From VXRJ01 sp964636705 (GTDB lineage: Bacteria; Acidobacteriota; Vicinamibacteria; Vicinamibacterales; UBA8438), in NCBI GenBank assembly GCA_964636705.1, contig CAZWUJ010000016.1, positions 15,380 through 79,379 of the forward strand: a stretch of DNA of 64,000 nucleotides. Direction: 5' to 3'. The translations under genes were made by a program, and so were the position numbers. Below, in pieces: positions 17,338-28,997 of the stretch (positions are counted from its first letter, which is position 1; each line of letters begins with the position of its first letter). A model generated the notes under the pieces. The model ran no database searches and was not told where the DNA came from. It saw only the letters and a list, made by a program, of their open reading frames with translations.

Positions 17338-18237
17338 GTGGCGGACGTGAACTCGACAATGGCTTCGGCTTCGGCAACGGAGCCCGATCGGATTGACTGG
17401 GTCCGTAATCTGCCGTTCATCCTGCTGCAGCTAGGATGCCTGGCCGTTTTCTGGACCGGCGTCTCGCGCGTGGCCCTGGCCATCGGGGCGATCACCCTGT
17501 TCGCGCGGATGTTCGGCCTGACCGCCGGCTACCATCGATACTTCTGCCACCGCGCGTTCAAGACGGGCCGGGTGTTCCAGTTCGTCCTGGCGTGGCTCGG
17601 CGCGTCGGCGGCGCAGCGCGGGCCGCTCTGGTGGGCGGGCCACCACCGGTGGCATCACCGCCACGCGGACACCGCCGAGGATGTCCATCCGCCGGGCGTG
17701 AAGGGGATTCTCTGGGCCCACGCCGGCTGGATCATGAGCAAGCGCAACGATCGGACGCGGATCGAATGGATCCGCGACTTTGCGGCCTACCGGGAGCTAC
17801 GCTGGCTCGACGCGAATCATCACGTCGCGCCGATCAGCCTGGGCGTCGCCCTCTTTGCGATCGGCGCGTGGCTGGCGGCCGCCTACCCGGAGTTGGGGAC
17901 GAGCGGGCCGCAACTGGTGGTGGTTGCGCTCTTCTGCAGTACTACGCTGCTGTATCACGTCACGTTCGCGGTCAATTCGGTCGGCCACACTGTCGGAAGC
18001 CGCCGGTACGTCACCCGCGACGACAGCCGCAACAGCTTCTGGCTGGCGTTGCTCACCGCGGGCGAGGGCTGGCACAACAATCACCACCGCTATCCCGCGT
18101 CGGAGCGGCAGGGATTCTACTGGTGGGAGATCGACCTGACGCACTACGGCGTGGTGCTGCTGTCGTGGCTCAAGGTCGTCTGGGACGTGCGGGGACCCTC
18201 AGCCGACGTGCTGCGCGAGGGCAACCGCCAAGGCTAG
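17338..18237 (+). CDS. Membrane fatty-acyl (acyl-CoA/acyl-lipid) desaturase
   Basis: About 299 residues, an integral membrane di-iron desaturase of the delta-9 type that introduces a cis double bond into acyl chains. All three His boxes are present: HRYFCH near residue 66, HHRWHH near 101 and HNNHH near 246, between two pairs of TM segments. AGGAG at 17326-17330 fits a GTG at 17338 (7-nt spacing) better than the in-frame GTG at 17332. It stands alone; its 3' end faces the second TonB receptor across a hairpin-repeat region. Confidence 0.88.
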   Translation: MADVNSTMASASATEPDRIDWVRNLPFILLQLGCLAVFWTGVSRVALAIGAITLFARMFGLTAGYHRYFCHRAFKTGRVFQFVLAWLGASAAQRGPLWWAGHHRWHHRHADTAEDVHPPGVKGILWAHAGWIMSKRNDRTRIEWIRDFAAYRELRWLDANHHVAPISLGVALFAIGAWLAAAYPELGTSGPQLVVVALFCSTTLLYHVTFAVNSVGHTVGSRRYVTRDDSRNSFWLALLTAGEGWHNNHHRYPASERQGFYWWEIDLTHYGVVLLSWLKVVWDVRGPSADVLREGNRQG

Positions 18238-18248
18238 GCACCTGGGAA

Positions 18249-18380
18249 CCGCCGGCCTCTGGCCGGCGAGAATCCCAAGGTTCGGCGGCCTCCAGGCCGG
18301 CCCAAGAAACACCAGTCGATGCCGGCGTGGACGCCGGCGCACCAGCAGAGATGCCGGCGTGGACGCCGGCGCACCAGCAG
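18249..18380. repeat. Hairpin-repeat array between convergent genes (desaturase / TonB receptor)
   Basis: Contains GCCGGCctctGGCCGGC (about 18251-18267), a GGCCTccAGGCC variant (about 18287-18300) and two near-identical units ATGCCGGCGTGGACGCCGGC followed by GCACCAGCAG, at 18319-18348 and 18351-18380. The stem closing pair is G-C here and C-G at other arrays, while the TGGA loop is constant. Confidence 0.85.
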
Positions 18381-18430
18381 ACGTGAGACGAGCACGGCGC
18401 GCTTTCGCGGCAGGCTCTGGCGATGGGCAC

Positions 18431-18464
18431 GTCCGGGCCACCGCCAGATGGCGGTGGCCCGGAC
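18431..18464. terminator. Strong perfect hairpin between convergent genes
   Basis: A 16-bp perfect inverted repeat starting GTCCGGGCCACCGCCA with two unpaired central bases. It lies 63 bp past the TonB receptor stop and about 190 bp past the desaturase stop. There is no T-run on either side, so it may stall polymerase or act at the RNA level rather than as a classical intrinsic terminator. Confidence 0.5.
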
Positions 18465-18527
18465 CCCGTTCCGTGTCGTGGTCACCGCGGAGACTCGCGG
18501 CGACCACAGTTGCCGGTGTCTCCCCGA

Positions 18528-21431
<2,904 letters not shown>

Positions 21432-21472
21432 CTGCTTTCCTCCTCGCTCGCTTGACCGGTGAGCGCCCTTCG

Positions 21473-21526
21473 CATTCCATTGTGGAATCCTTACATTCCA
21501 TTGTAGCATCCTCAGCCGTACCGTCA
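21473..21526 (-). promoter_or_regulatory. Promoter and operator-like repeats of the TonB receptor
   Basis: The 11-mer CATTCCATTGT occurs twice, at 21473-21483 and 21494-21504, exactly 21 bp apart (two helical turns). The first copy extends into a palindrome, ATTCCA-TTG-TGGAAT. Read on the minus strand, the second copy overlaps TACAAT (21505-21500), a good -10, with GTGACG about 16 bp upstream as a weak -35. This arrangement fits a regulator that binds both sites and covers the -10. Confidence 0.5.
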
Positions 21527-21592
21527 CCCTACCTGCGCGGGAGCGCCAGCCCCCGGTTGGTCACGGATCCCTGCCAAGAATGCACGTAGTGG

Positions 21593-22642
21593 TTACGGCT
21601 GCGGTTGGGCGGCCGCCGGTAGTCCCCGCGTAGCCGCCTTGAACAGCAGCGTCAGGGCGCGGTCGGAACGGGCGAGGGCGCTTATCAGGAGCATTGCCGC
21701 GCCCACGGTTACCCGCGAAAGCCTGATGTTCTCCCCTTGCCGGAACCCGGAGTGCGTGCAAAGTCGTCTCCACGTGAGCACGGCAAGTCCGAGCGTCCAC
21801 AGGAGGTAGCGGCGGATGCCCGTTTCGTGGGCAGGAATGACGAGGACGAACTGCAATCCGTCCGCCAGCCGGCGGCGGGCGATCGCCAGCAATCTGAGCA
21901 GTCCGCCCGTGAACTCCGGCGCCGCCGGATCGATGGGGACCGCGCTCGATTCGTTCCCCGACCGGGTAAACAGGTCACGCGGCAACCAGCACGCGCCGCG
22001 CCGCCGGTCGTCCCAGACATCCTTGAGGATGTTGGTGATCTGCAGGCCCTGCCCGAAGAAGATCGCCAACTCGAGCAGCTCTTCACGCTTTTCTTCCAGC
22101 TCGCCGGAGTAGTCGCAGAACAGCGCGGTCGCGGTCTCGCCCACCACGCCGGCGACGCAGTAGCAATAGCGCTCCAGGTGCGGTACGTCTCTCAGGCCGG
22201 TGGCGGTTCCGTATTCCTGAAACTCCACCATCCCGTTGGACATGATCCGGATGCACCGTTCGATGGCGCGACGTTGGGGGTCGCGGCACGCCAGCGTCAC
22301 GCGAATCACGCGCGGCGTGTTGGCGATCAGGTCGCGTTCCGCAGCGGTGGTTTCCCCGGAGAGTTGCGCGCCGAGGTCAAGGGCAAAGGACGCCGGGTCT
22401 CCGCGGCCGGCCACCAGGTCGACGAAGCGTGCCGAGAACGCGCGCTTCTGTTCCAGCGCCAAGGTCGGCTCATCTTCTATCGTATCGGCTATCCGGCAGA
22501 GCAGGTAGACATTCGCCACCACGTCCTGCAGGCCGCGAGGAAGCCGGGGAATCGTGAGGGCGAAGGTGCGCGAGACGCGCTGCAGGGCCGCCGCCTGGTA
22601 GGCGAGGTCGCTCTCCCTGGATCCGTCCGGCGCGCTCGTCAT
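21593..22642 (-). CDS. Squalene/phytoene synthase family protein (second copy)
   Basis: 349 residues. Trans-isoprenyl-diphosphate synthase that condenses two prenyl diphosphates head to head. Both Asp-rich metal-binding motifs are intact: DTIED near residue 55 and DVWDD near 205, with squalene-synthase-like blocks SNGMVEF and YCYCVAGVVGE between them. The C-terminus is hydrophobic, so membrane association is likely. The ATG start lies in an ATGA overlap with the preceding paralog, making a two-gene operon. The two proteins are clearly similar along the whole length, so a tandem duplication with later divergence is likely. Confidence 0.85.
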   Translation of the reverse strand: MTSAPDGSRESDLAYQAAALQRVSRTFALTIPRLPRGLQDVVANVYLLCRIADTIEDEPTLALEQKRAFSARFVDLVAGRGDPASFALDLGAQLSGETTAAERDLIANTPRVIRVTLACRDPQRRAIERCIRIMSNGMVEFQEYGTATGLRDVPHLERYCYCVAGVVGETATALFCDYSGELEEKREELLELAIFFGQGLQITNILKDVWDDRRRGACWLPRDLFTRSGNESSAVPIDPAAPEFTGGLLRLLAIARRRLADGLQFVLVIPAHETGIRRYLLWTLGLAVLTWRRLCTHSGFRQGENIRLSRVTVGAAMLLISALARSDRALTLLFKAATRGLPAAAQPQP

Positions 22643-23688
22643 CAGGCTGGTGCGGTTCCCGGAAGACCCCGGTTGAGCACCCTGAACAACAGCTTGAGCG
22701 CCGCGTTGGACCGCGCGGCGATGCTCGTCGCGAGGGCGACCGCCCATACGGCGCGGCGGGAAACCTTGACCTGCTGCCCGCTCGTGAACGCCGGCGTGCG
22801 GTAAATGCGTTGCAGCGTCAGCACGGCGATCCCCAACGGCCAGAGGCAGGAACGGCGGATACTCGTCTCGTGGCGCGGGATGAGCAGAATGTAGCGCAGG
22901 GCGTCGGCGAGGTGGCGCCGCGTGATCGCCACCAGCTTGGCCACGCCGTTTACGAAGCCGGGATCGGTCCTTTCGGAGGGGAGGGCGCCGACGTCAACGC
23001 CGTTCTCGCGAAAGACGTCCCGTGGCAGCCAGCTCACGCCGCGGCGCCGGTCTTCCCACATGTCCTTGAGGATATTGATCATCTGCAGGCCCTGGCCGAA
23101 CGAGACGGCCAGCGCGAGCAATTCGTCGCGACGCTCCTCCATCTCTTCGGAGTAGTCGCAGAACAGGGCGGTCAGGGTCTCGCCAACCACGCCGGCAACG
23201 TGATAGCAGTACCGGTTCAGGTGGTCGATGTCCGGCAGTCCGTCGGTGCTTGCCGTGCGCTGGAACTCCACCATCCCGCTCGACATGATGCGCACGCACC
23301 GCTCGATCGCATCGCGTTGCACCGGGTTGAATCCCGTTGTGATTCCGACCACGCGGGCGGTATTGACGACCAGCTCGCGCTCGTGCCCGCTAGTGGACGG
23401 CGACAGCAGCGCGCCGAGTTCTCGCGCGAACGGCGCCGGGTTGCCCCGGCCCGCGACGATCTCGACGAAGCGCTGCGAGAATGCGTCCTTCTGCGCCCAG
23501 GACAGGCCTGGCTCGTCCTCGATGGTGTCGGCAATGCGGCATAGCAGATAGGCGTTGCCTACCGCGTCGGCGAGCGGGCGCGGCAACTGCGCGATCGTGA
23601 GCGCAAAGGTGCGGGCTACACCCTGAAGGATTTCCGTCTGGTACGCGATGTCGCGGCTCGGGGTCCCGTTGGATGAACCTGCGGCCAT
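22642..23688 (-). CDS. Squalene/phytoene synthase family protein (first copy)
   Basis: 348 residues from the ATG at 23688. DTIED and DMWED Asp motifs, SSGMVEF and YCYHVAGVVGE are all present, so the active site looks complete. It is either a squalene (farnesyl-diphosphate farnesyltransferase) or a phytoene synthase; no hopanoid cyclase, hpnE-type oxidase or carotenoid gene lies nearby to decide. The ATG at 23688 is preferred over the GTG at 23706 because a TACATT hexamer lies between them, 8 nt before the ATG. Confidence 0.85.
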   Translation of the reverse strand: MAAGSSNGTPSRDIAYQTEILQGVARTFALTIAQLPRPLADAVGNAYLLCRIADTIEDEPGLSWAQKDAFSQRFVEIVAGRGNPAPFARELGALLSPSTSGHERELVVNTARVVGITTGFNPVQRDAIERCVRIMSSGMVEFQRTASTDGLPDIDHLNRYCYHVAGVVGETLTALFCDYSEEMEERRDELLALAVSFGQGLQMINILKDMWEDRRRGVSWLPRDVFRENGVDVGALPSERTDPGFVNGVAKLVAITRRHLADALRYILLIPRHETSIRRSCLWPLGIAVLTLQRIYRTPAFTSGQQVKVSRRAVWAVALATSIAARSNAALKLLFRVLNRGLPGTAPA

Positions 23689-23696
23689 CGCCGGAG

Positions 23697-23702
23697 AATG
23701 TA
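23697..23702 (-). promoter_or_regulatory. -10-like hexamer of the squalene synthase operon
   Basis: TACATT on the minus strand, 8 nt upstream of the ATG at 23688; it predicts a leaderless transcript. Confidence 0.4.
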
Positions 23703-23764
23703 GCACGCGCCCCGCGTTACCATTGACTCAGGAGCGCCCCGACGACCGGTCGGAGTGTGTTGGC

Positions 23765-25252
23765 ATGCGGATTTCCTGTCTCGGCGTCAGGCACCGGTTG
23801 GGGGCGCTGGTCCTGGTCGTGATGGCCATGGTGGCCGTCGCCGCCGCGCAGCCGTCGATCGAGCTTCTGGACTGCCGCCTGGACGGTGTGTCCGTGCCGG
23901 CCCGATGCGGTTCGCTCACCGTCTTCGAGGATCGCGCGGCGGGCGCCGGTCGAACCATCGATCTGAACATCGTCGTCATCCCGGCCGTTTCCGGCAGTCC
24001 CGAGCCGGACCCGCTGTTCTTCCTGGCGGGCGGTCCGGGGCAGGCCGCCACCGAACTGGCCGACCGGGTGCTTGGCCGCTTCGCCGAGGTGCGGCGGAGC
24101 CGCGACCTGGTCTTCGTCGACCAGCGCGGCACCGGCGGCTCGGGGCGGATGAGTTGCGCGCTTTTCGACGCCGTTCCGGACGAGGAGGCGTCCGGCGAGT
24201 CGCTCCAGTTCGACGCGTTCCCCCTCGACGACCTGCGCGACTGCCTGACGGAAGTCGAGACCGCCACCGATCCGCGGCACTACACGACGCCGGTCGCGAT
24301 GGACGACCTCGACGACGTTCGCGCCGCGCTCGGTTACGAGACGATCAACCTGTACGGCGGCTCCTACGGCACCCGCGCCGGCCTGATCTACCTGCGCCGG
24401 CATCCGGACCGGGTCCGCACCGCGGTGCTGGACGGCCTGGCTCCCGTCTCCATGCGCCTGCCGTCGAGCATGGGCGCCGATGCCCAGCGCGCGCTCGATC
24501 GCCTCTTCGCCGATTGTGCGGCGGACTCCGGCTGCCGCGGGGCCTTCCCCGGCCTGCCGGGGACGTTCGCGCGCGTCATCGAAGCGCTGGAGGCCAGTCC
24601 GCGCGTGCTGAACACCACGCACCCCAGAACCGGCGAACCGTTCGAGCTACCGCTCAGCGCGTCCGCCTTCGCCGCGGGACTGCGCGCCAGTCTGTACAAC
24701 CCGACTGTCGCGAGCCTCGCGCCCTGGACCATCGTCCGGGCAGCGCAGGGCGACTTCGGACCGTTCCTCGCCCAACTCGTGCCGTTGAGCGAATCCGGCG
24801 AAATCATCAACCCCGGGATGTTCCTCTCCGTCATCTGCGCGGAGGATGTGTCGCAGCTTGCCGATGGCGACGCGGAGCGACTGGCGGCGGAAGGAATCCT
24901 TGGCCGCCTGCAGGTCGAGGTGATTGTCGACGCCTGCAGCGTCTGGCCCGCTGCCGATCTGCCGGCCGGCTACTTCGAGCCGGTCCGCTCGGACGCGCCC
25001 GCCCTCCTGTTGTCGGGCGACCTCGATCCGGTGACGCCGCCGCGCTGGGGGGAGGAGGCGCTGTCCGGATTGAGCAACGCCCGCCACGTAGTCGCCCCGG
25101 GCGCGGGGCACGGCGTCATCGCCGTTGGCTGCGCCGATGACGTCGTCGCCGAATTCATAGAGACGGGCAGCCACGCCGATCTGGACGTGAATTGCCTGGA
25201 GCGGGTCCGGAGGCCGCCGTTCATGCTCTCCGCCGCCGGGACGGATCCATGA
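23765..25252 (+). CDS. Secreted alpha/beta hydrolase, TAP-like C-terminal domain
   Basis: About 495 residues with a signal peptide (MRISCLGVRHRLGALVLVV to VAAAQ). A serine hydrolase of the tripeptidyl-aminopeptidase/proline-iminopeptidase-like group: oxyanion loop FFLAGGPGQ, VFVDQRGTGGSG, nucleophile GGSYGTRAG, and C-terminal TAP-like region with Asp in SGDLDPVTPP and His in GAGHGV. Several Cys suggest disulphides in the periplasm. It likely removes short peptides from N-termini; substrate not known. ATGA overlap with the ABC ATPase suggests co-expression with the exporter. Confidence 0.85.
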   Translation: MRISCLGVRHRLGALVLVVMAMVAVAAAQPSIELLDCRLDGVSVPARCGSLTVFEDRAAGAGRTIDLNIVVIPAVSGSPEPDPLFFLAGGPGQAATELADRVLGRFAEVRRSRDLVFVDQRGTGGSGRMSCALFDAVPDEEASGESLQFDAFPLDDLRDCLTEVETATDPRHYTTPVAMDDLDDVRAALGYETINLYGGSYGTRAGLIYLRRHPDRVRTAVLDGLAPVSMRLPSSMGADAQRALDRLFADCAADSGCRGAFPGLPGTFARVIEALEASPRVLNTTHPRTGEPFELPLSASAFAAGLRASLYNPTVASLAPWTIVRAAQGDFGPFLAQLVPLSESGEIINPGMFLSVICAEDVSQLADGDAERLAAEGILGRLQVEVIVDACSVWPAADLPAGYFEPVRSDAPALLLSGDLDPVTPPRWGEEALSGLSNARHVVAPGAGHGVIAVGCADDVVAEFIETGSHADLDVNCLERVRRPPFMLSAAGTDP

Positions 25253-25980
25253 TCGAGGTGCGCGGCCTGGAGCGCCGCTTCGGCGACGTCGTGGCGGTCG
25301 ATGGTGTCAGCTTCACGGCGCGCGATGGCCGCATTACCGGCCTCCTGGGCCCGAACGGAGCCGGGAAGACCACGACCCTGCGCGCCCTGTACGGCCTGCT
25401 TCGCCCCGATGCGGGCAGCGTCGCCATCGACGGGACCAATGCGGTTGCCGACCCGCTCGAAGTGCAGCGTCTCATCGGCGTCCTGCCGGACGCGCACGGC
25501 CTCTACGTCCGCCTTACCGCCCGCGAACACCTCCGCTACGTGGGCGAGCTGCATGCCCTCGACGCCGCGACCATCGAAAGGTCCATCGATCGGCTCGTGG
25601 AGCTTCTGGACATGCGCGAGATCATCGATCGGCGCGTGCAGGGTTTCTCGACCGGCGAACGGATGAAGGTCGCGGTGGGACGCGCCCTGGTGCACGATCC
25701 GCCCAACCTGCTGCTCGATGAGCCGACCAACGGCCTCGACGTGATGAGCACGCGCGCGATGCGCGACCTTATCCGGCGCCTGAAGGACCAGGGAAAGTGC
25801 GTACTCTTTTCCAGCCACATCATGCAGGAGGTCTCGGCGCTGTGCGACGAGATCGTCATCGTTTCCCGGGGCCGGGCCGTCGCCCATGGCACGCCGGCCG
25901 AGCTGTGCCAGCAGGCCGGCCAGGATGATCTGGAGGAAGCGTTCGTGCGGATCATCGGCACCGACGAGGGACTGCAATGA
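25249..25980 (+). CDS. ABC transporter ATP-binding protein (NatA-like)
   Basis: 243 residues, start MIEVRGLERRFGDV set by the ATGA overlap with the hydrolase. Walker A GPNGAGKTT near residue 38, ABC signature FSTGERMK (a variant of LSGGQ), Walker B LLLDEPTNGLD and the H-loop SSHIM are all present. Together with the next gene it forms an ABC-2 type exporter similar to NatAB sodium extrusion or bacitracin-type systems; the substrate is not evident. Confidence 0.9.
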   Translation: MIEVRGLERRFGDVVAVDGVSFTARDGRITGLLGPNGAGKTTTLRALYGLLRPDAGSVAIDGTNAVADPLEVQRLIGVLPDAHGLYVRLTAREHLRYVGELHALDAATIERSIDRLVELLDMREIIDRRVQGFSTGERMKVAVGRALVHDPPNLLLDEPTNGLDVMSTRAMRDLIRRLKDQGKCVLFSSHIMQEVSALCDEIVIVSRGRAVAHGTPAELCQQAGQDDLEEAFVRIIGTDEGLQ

Positions 25981-27170
25981 GTGGACGCCGGCTCGGCTTC
26001 GCCGGCCAGGTGCGCGCGGTCTGGCGCAAGGAGGTCACCGACGCCCTGCGCGATCGGCGCTCGCTGATGTCGGCGTTGCTCTATCCGATCTTGATGCCGC
26101 TGATGATGACCCTCATGTTCGGCGCCCTGGCGCGCCTGGAGGGGAGCGAGCGGCCGCTTGAATTGCCGATCGCGGGCCGCGAGCGGGCCCCCAATCTGGT
26201 CGCCTGGCTGGAGGAGCGCGGCGCGATCGTCGTCGATCCTCCTGAAGATCCCGAGACGGCAGTGCGGGAAGGTGACGTCGACCTCGTGCTGATCATCGAC
26301 GAGGACTATGGTGAGCACTTTCGCTCGGTGCAGCCGGCGGCCGTCCGCCTGGTGCGGGACAGCTCCCGAACCGCGTCGGGTTCCAGCATCGCCCGGACGC
26401 GCAACCTGCTTCGCGAGTACAGCAGTCAGGTGGCGGTGCTCCGGCTGATTGCCCGCGGCGTCAGTCCGGGGGTGGTTCAGGCGGTGCAGGTCGACGAGCT
26501 GGACCTCGCCACGCCGGCGCAGTCCGCCGCCCGGCTCTTCGCCATGATCCCGATGCTGCTCATCCTGGGCGCCTTCGTGGGCGGGCTCAACGTGGCCATC
26601 GACACGACGGCCGGGGAGCGTGAGCGCCACTCGCTGGAGCCTCTGCTCGTCAACCCGGTCTCGCGCGCCGCCCTGACGGCGGGAAAATGGCTCACCACCT
26701 GCCTGTTCGGCCTCGTCGCCTCGGTGCTGACGCTGGTCGCGTTTCTGTTCCTGTTGCGCTTCGTGCCGCTGGAGCAGCTCGAGATGCAACTGAACCTCGG
26801 GTACGCGCAGCTTCTCCTGATGGTCGTCGCCGTCGCTCCGATGGCGCTGTTGGCTTCCGGCCTCCAGATGTTCGTGGCGACGTTCGCGCGCAGCTTCAAG
26901 GAGGCGCAGACTTACGTCAGCATATTGATCTTCCTGCCGATGATTCCCGGCATGGTCACGCAGATCTACCCGCTGCAACCCGCGACCTGGATGATGGCGG
27001 TCCCGGCCCTGGCGCAGCAGCTCCTGCTGGTCGACGTCATGGGCGGCGAGCCCGTCTCGACAACGGGCCTCGTCATTTCGGCGGCCGCCACGACGGCGCT
27101 CGCGCTGTTGTTCCTGGCGTTTACGTCCCGGATGCTGAGTCAGGAAAAGATCGTTTTCGGACGCACGTAA
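25977..27170 (+). CDS. ABC-2 type transporter permease (NatB-like)
   Basis: 397 residues, ATGA overlap with its ATPase. Topology is typical of NatB/CcmB-ABC2 permeases: one TM segment at about residues 22-45 (LMSALLYPILMPLMMTLMF), a periplasmic domain of about 130 residues, and five or six TM segments from about 185 to 385. The loop TAGERERHSLEPLLVNPVSR between the second and third segments is the hallmark that contacts the ATPase. No gene-specific substrate clue. Confidence 0.87.
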   Translation: MSGRRLGFAGQVRAVWRKEVTDALRDRRSLMSALLYPILMPLMMTLMFGALARLEGSERPLELPIAGRERAPNLVAWLEERGAIVVDPPEDPETAVREGDVDLVLIIDEDYGEHFRSVQPAAVRLVRDSSRTASGSSIARTRNLLREYSSQVAVLRLIARGVSPGVVQAVQVDELDLATPAQSAARLFAMIPMLLILGAFVGGLNVAIDTTAGERERHSLEPLLVNPVSRAALTAGKWLTTCLFGLVASVLTLVAFLFLLRFVPLEQLEMQLNLGYAQLLLMVVAVAPMALLASGLQMFVATFARSFKEAQTYVSILIFLPMIPGMVTQIYPLQPATWMMAVPALAQQLLLVDVMGGEPVSTTGLVISAAATTALALLFLAFTSRMLSQEKIVFGRT

Positions 27171-27198
27171 GTGATGTCTTCATGAGAGGAGGACTGCG

Positions 27199-27654
27199 AT
27201 GAGTCGGAAACTGCGGCAGGGACGGTTGCGCGTCGGGCTCCTGCTGGGGACCGTCGCGACCGTAGCGGTAGTCTGGTTCGCCCAGCCGGCGCCGTCCGGC
27301 CAGGAGAGTACTTTCACCGGCAACTCCTTCCGGATCGAGGCGGGGGATGTCCGTGTGTCCTCGCGCGGCTTCGATGCGGGCGCGCGTACGCACTGGCACA
27401 CCCACAGCGAACAGTTGCTGTTCGTGAAGGAAGGAGCGCTCCGCTATCAGGTCGAGGGGCAGCCGGTCCGCAACATCGGTCTCAACGAGACCGCGCACCT
27501 GCCGCGCGGGGTGCGGCATTGGCACGGCGCGACGCCGGACGAGGCGCTGACGCACGTCTCCATCACGTTCCCGAACGCGGACGGCGAGCATTTGGCCATC
27601 GAGTGGATGGAACCAGTGACCGACGACGTCTACGAGAGCGGCGCCGGGGAGTGA
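27199..27654 (+). CDS. Secreted cupin-domain protein
   Basis: 151 residues. GAGGAGG about 7 nt upstream confirms the ATG. An N-terminal hydrophobic segment (about 11-30) is a signal or anchor. The single cupin barrel has metal-binding motif 1 (HWHTHSEQLLFVKEG) and motif 2 (LPRGVRHWHG). Such cupins bind a divalent metal and may act as isomerase, dioxygenase or sensor; not resolved here. The stop overlaps the GTG of the broken regulator by GTGA. A decayed second copy lies at 28998-29173. Confidence 0.8.
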   Translation: MSRKLRQGRLRVGLLLGTVATVAVVWFAQPAPSGQESTFTGNSFRIEAGDVRVSSRGFDAGARTHWHTHSEQLLFVKEGALRYQVEGQPVRNIGLNETAHLPRGVRHWHGATPDEALTHVSITFPNADGEHLAIEWMEPVTDDVYESGAGE

Positions 27655-28850
27655 CCGGGTCGGCGGAAGCGTCTCCCTGGCTACTCGTCCAGAAGATCAC
27701 CGTCCCAGACCGCGTGGCGGGGTACGTGCATCGCGCCGAGCTCTCGGAACGGGCCATGCCGACACGCCGACGGCTGACGGTGCTGAAGGCGTCCGGCGGT
27801 TTTGGCAAGACCACGCTCCTTGCGGAGTGTTGCCGCGAGCTGCGCCGTAAAGGCGTGGCCGTCGCCTGGGTGTCGCTGGACGAGCGGGACGAGCCCGCCG
27901 TGCTCGACACCTACATCGCCCTGGCCTGCCAAAGCGCCGGCTGCAGTCGATGCGCGGGCTGGCGGCGTGCGCCTTTGGGCCCTGCAGGGGCTGGCCCAGC
28001 TTCAGGCCGCGGACCGGTATCTGACCGAGGACGTGATCTCGACGAGTCCGCGGCTGGTGCTGGTGCGAAGCCTCGTGTGGATCATGTCCGGTCGCGCGGA
28101 GGAAGCTCGAAGGCGCGTCCATGAAGTCAGTAGGGCGTTGTCCAACGGCCAGGACGCGGGACGGGAGTTCCTGATGGACGTGTGCATCGTTGGCGGCGTC
28201 ATTGTGATCTACGGGGGAGAACCGGTGAGTTCGACCTGGACTCGAACACTGTACGGGCACTACACGGAGCTCGCAGAATCGGAGCATTTCGATCCCGTGA
28301 CGCGAGGCTACGCCGCGTACGGAATCTGCACGATGCACCAGTTGCTGGCGGATTTCGATACCGCGCTCGATTGGCTCGATCGCGCCCGTCCCTTCCTTGC
28401 ACGGAGCCAGTACATGAGCGTGCACGGGGCATTGCTGGTGGGTCAGGTGGACATGGCCCGAGGCCGCGTGCAGGACGCTGAGTCGCACTATCGCAAGGCG
28501 CAGCGAGTCGCGAGAAAGCATTTCGTGGTCGATCCCATGGCCGTGGCGGGCGCGGCCATCATGCTTCGGGAGTTGCAACTGGAGTGCAACCCGGCTTCTC
28601 CGGCGGCGGAGCTGCGGCGGGTTCCGATCGCGTCGGTCAAACAGGGCATGCCCTTCTCGGGCTTTGCCGCGGCCTGTTCCGTTCTGATCGAGCAGCACCT
28701 GCAGGCCGGACGCATCCGGCGGGCACTGGCACAGACGGGAGAATTTCTGGACCACACCCGCGGGGCCGGGCTGACGTCGCTCGCACGGTACGTGGCTGCG
28801 ATGCGCGTTTCGGTGCTGGTCATCGCAGGAAGACTTCGTGACGCTGAACA
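27651..28850 (+). pseudogene. LuxR/MalT-type regulator with internal deletion and missing C-terminus
   Basis: The GTG at 27651 begins a P-loop sensor: SPWLLVQKITVPDR, Walker A ASGGFGKTTLL, SLDERDEPAVLDTYIALACQSAG. Near 27945-27957 this frame ends its homology and the +1 frame takes over at AGGVRLWALQGLAQLQAADR, the family's TPR-like sensor region, continuing to VLVIAGRLRDAE near 28845. The rest of the NB-ARC-like domain (roughly 250-300 residues by family architecture) and the whole C-terminal HTH are absent. No single frame joins the parts, so the gene is dead unless it is an assembly error. It lies directly behind the cupin gene. Confidence 0.75.
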
Positions 28851-28997
28851 ATCGGGGCCGAGAACCTGCTGAACACGTATCCCGAAGTCAATCAGTGGGG
28901 CGCCTACACGGTAGGTAATCAGTACGGCCAGTTCTCGCCGTTCGGCTTCAACGGGGCGTACTACTACACCCGCGTCAGCTACGGCTGGGGCGGGTAG
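28851..28997 (+). repeat. Exact 147-bp copy of the TonB-receptor 3' end
   Basis: Base-for-base identical to the reverse complement of 18528-18674, from ATCGGGGCCGAGAACC to the stop codon TAG. Similarity ends right at the stop codon on one side and at the junction with the broken regulator on the other. It encodes the receptor's last 48 residues, in frame only with itself. No start signal precedes it. Confidence 0.9.
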
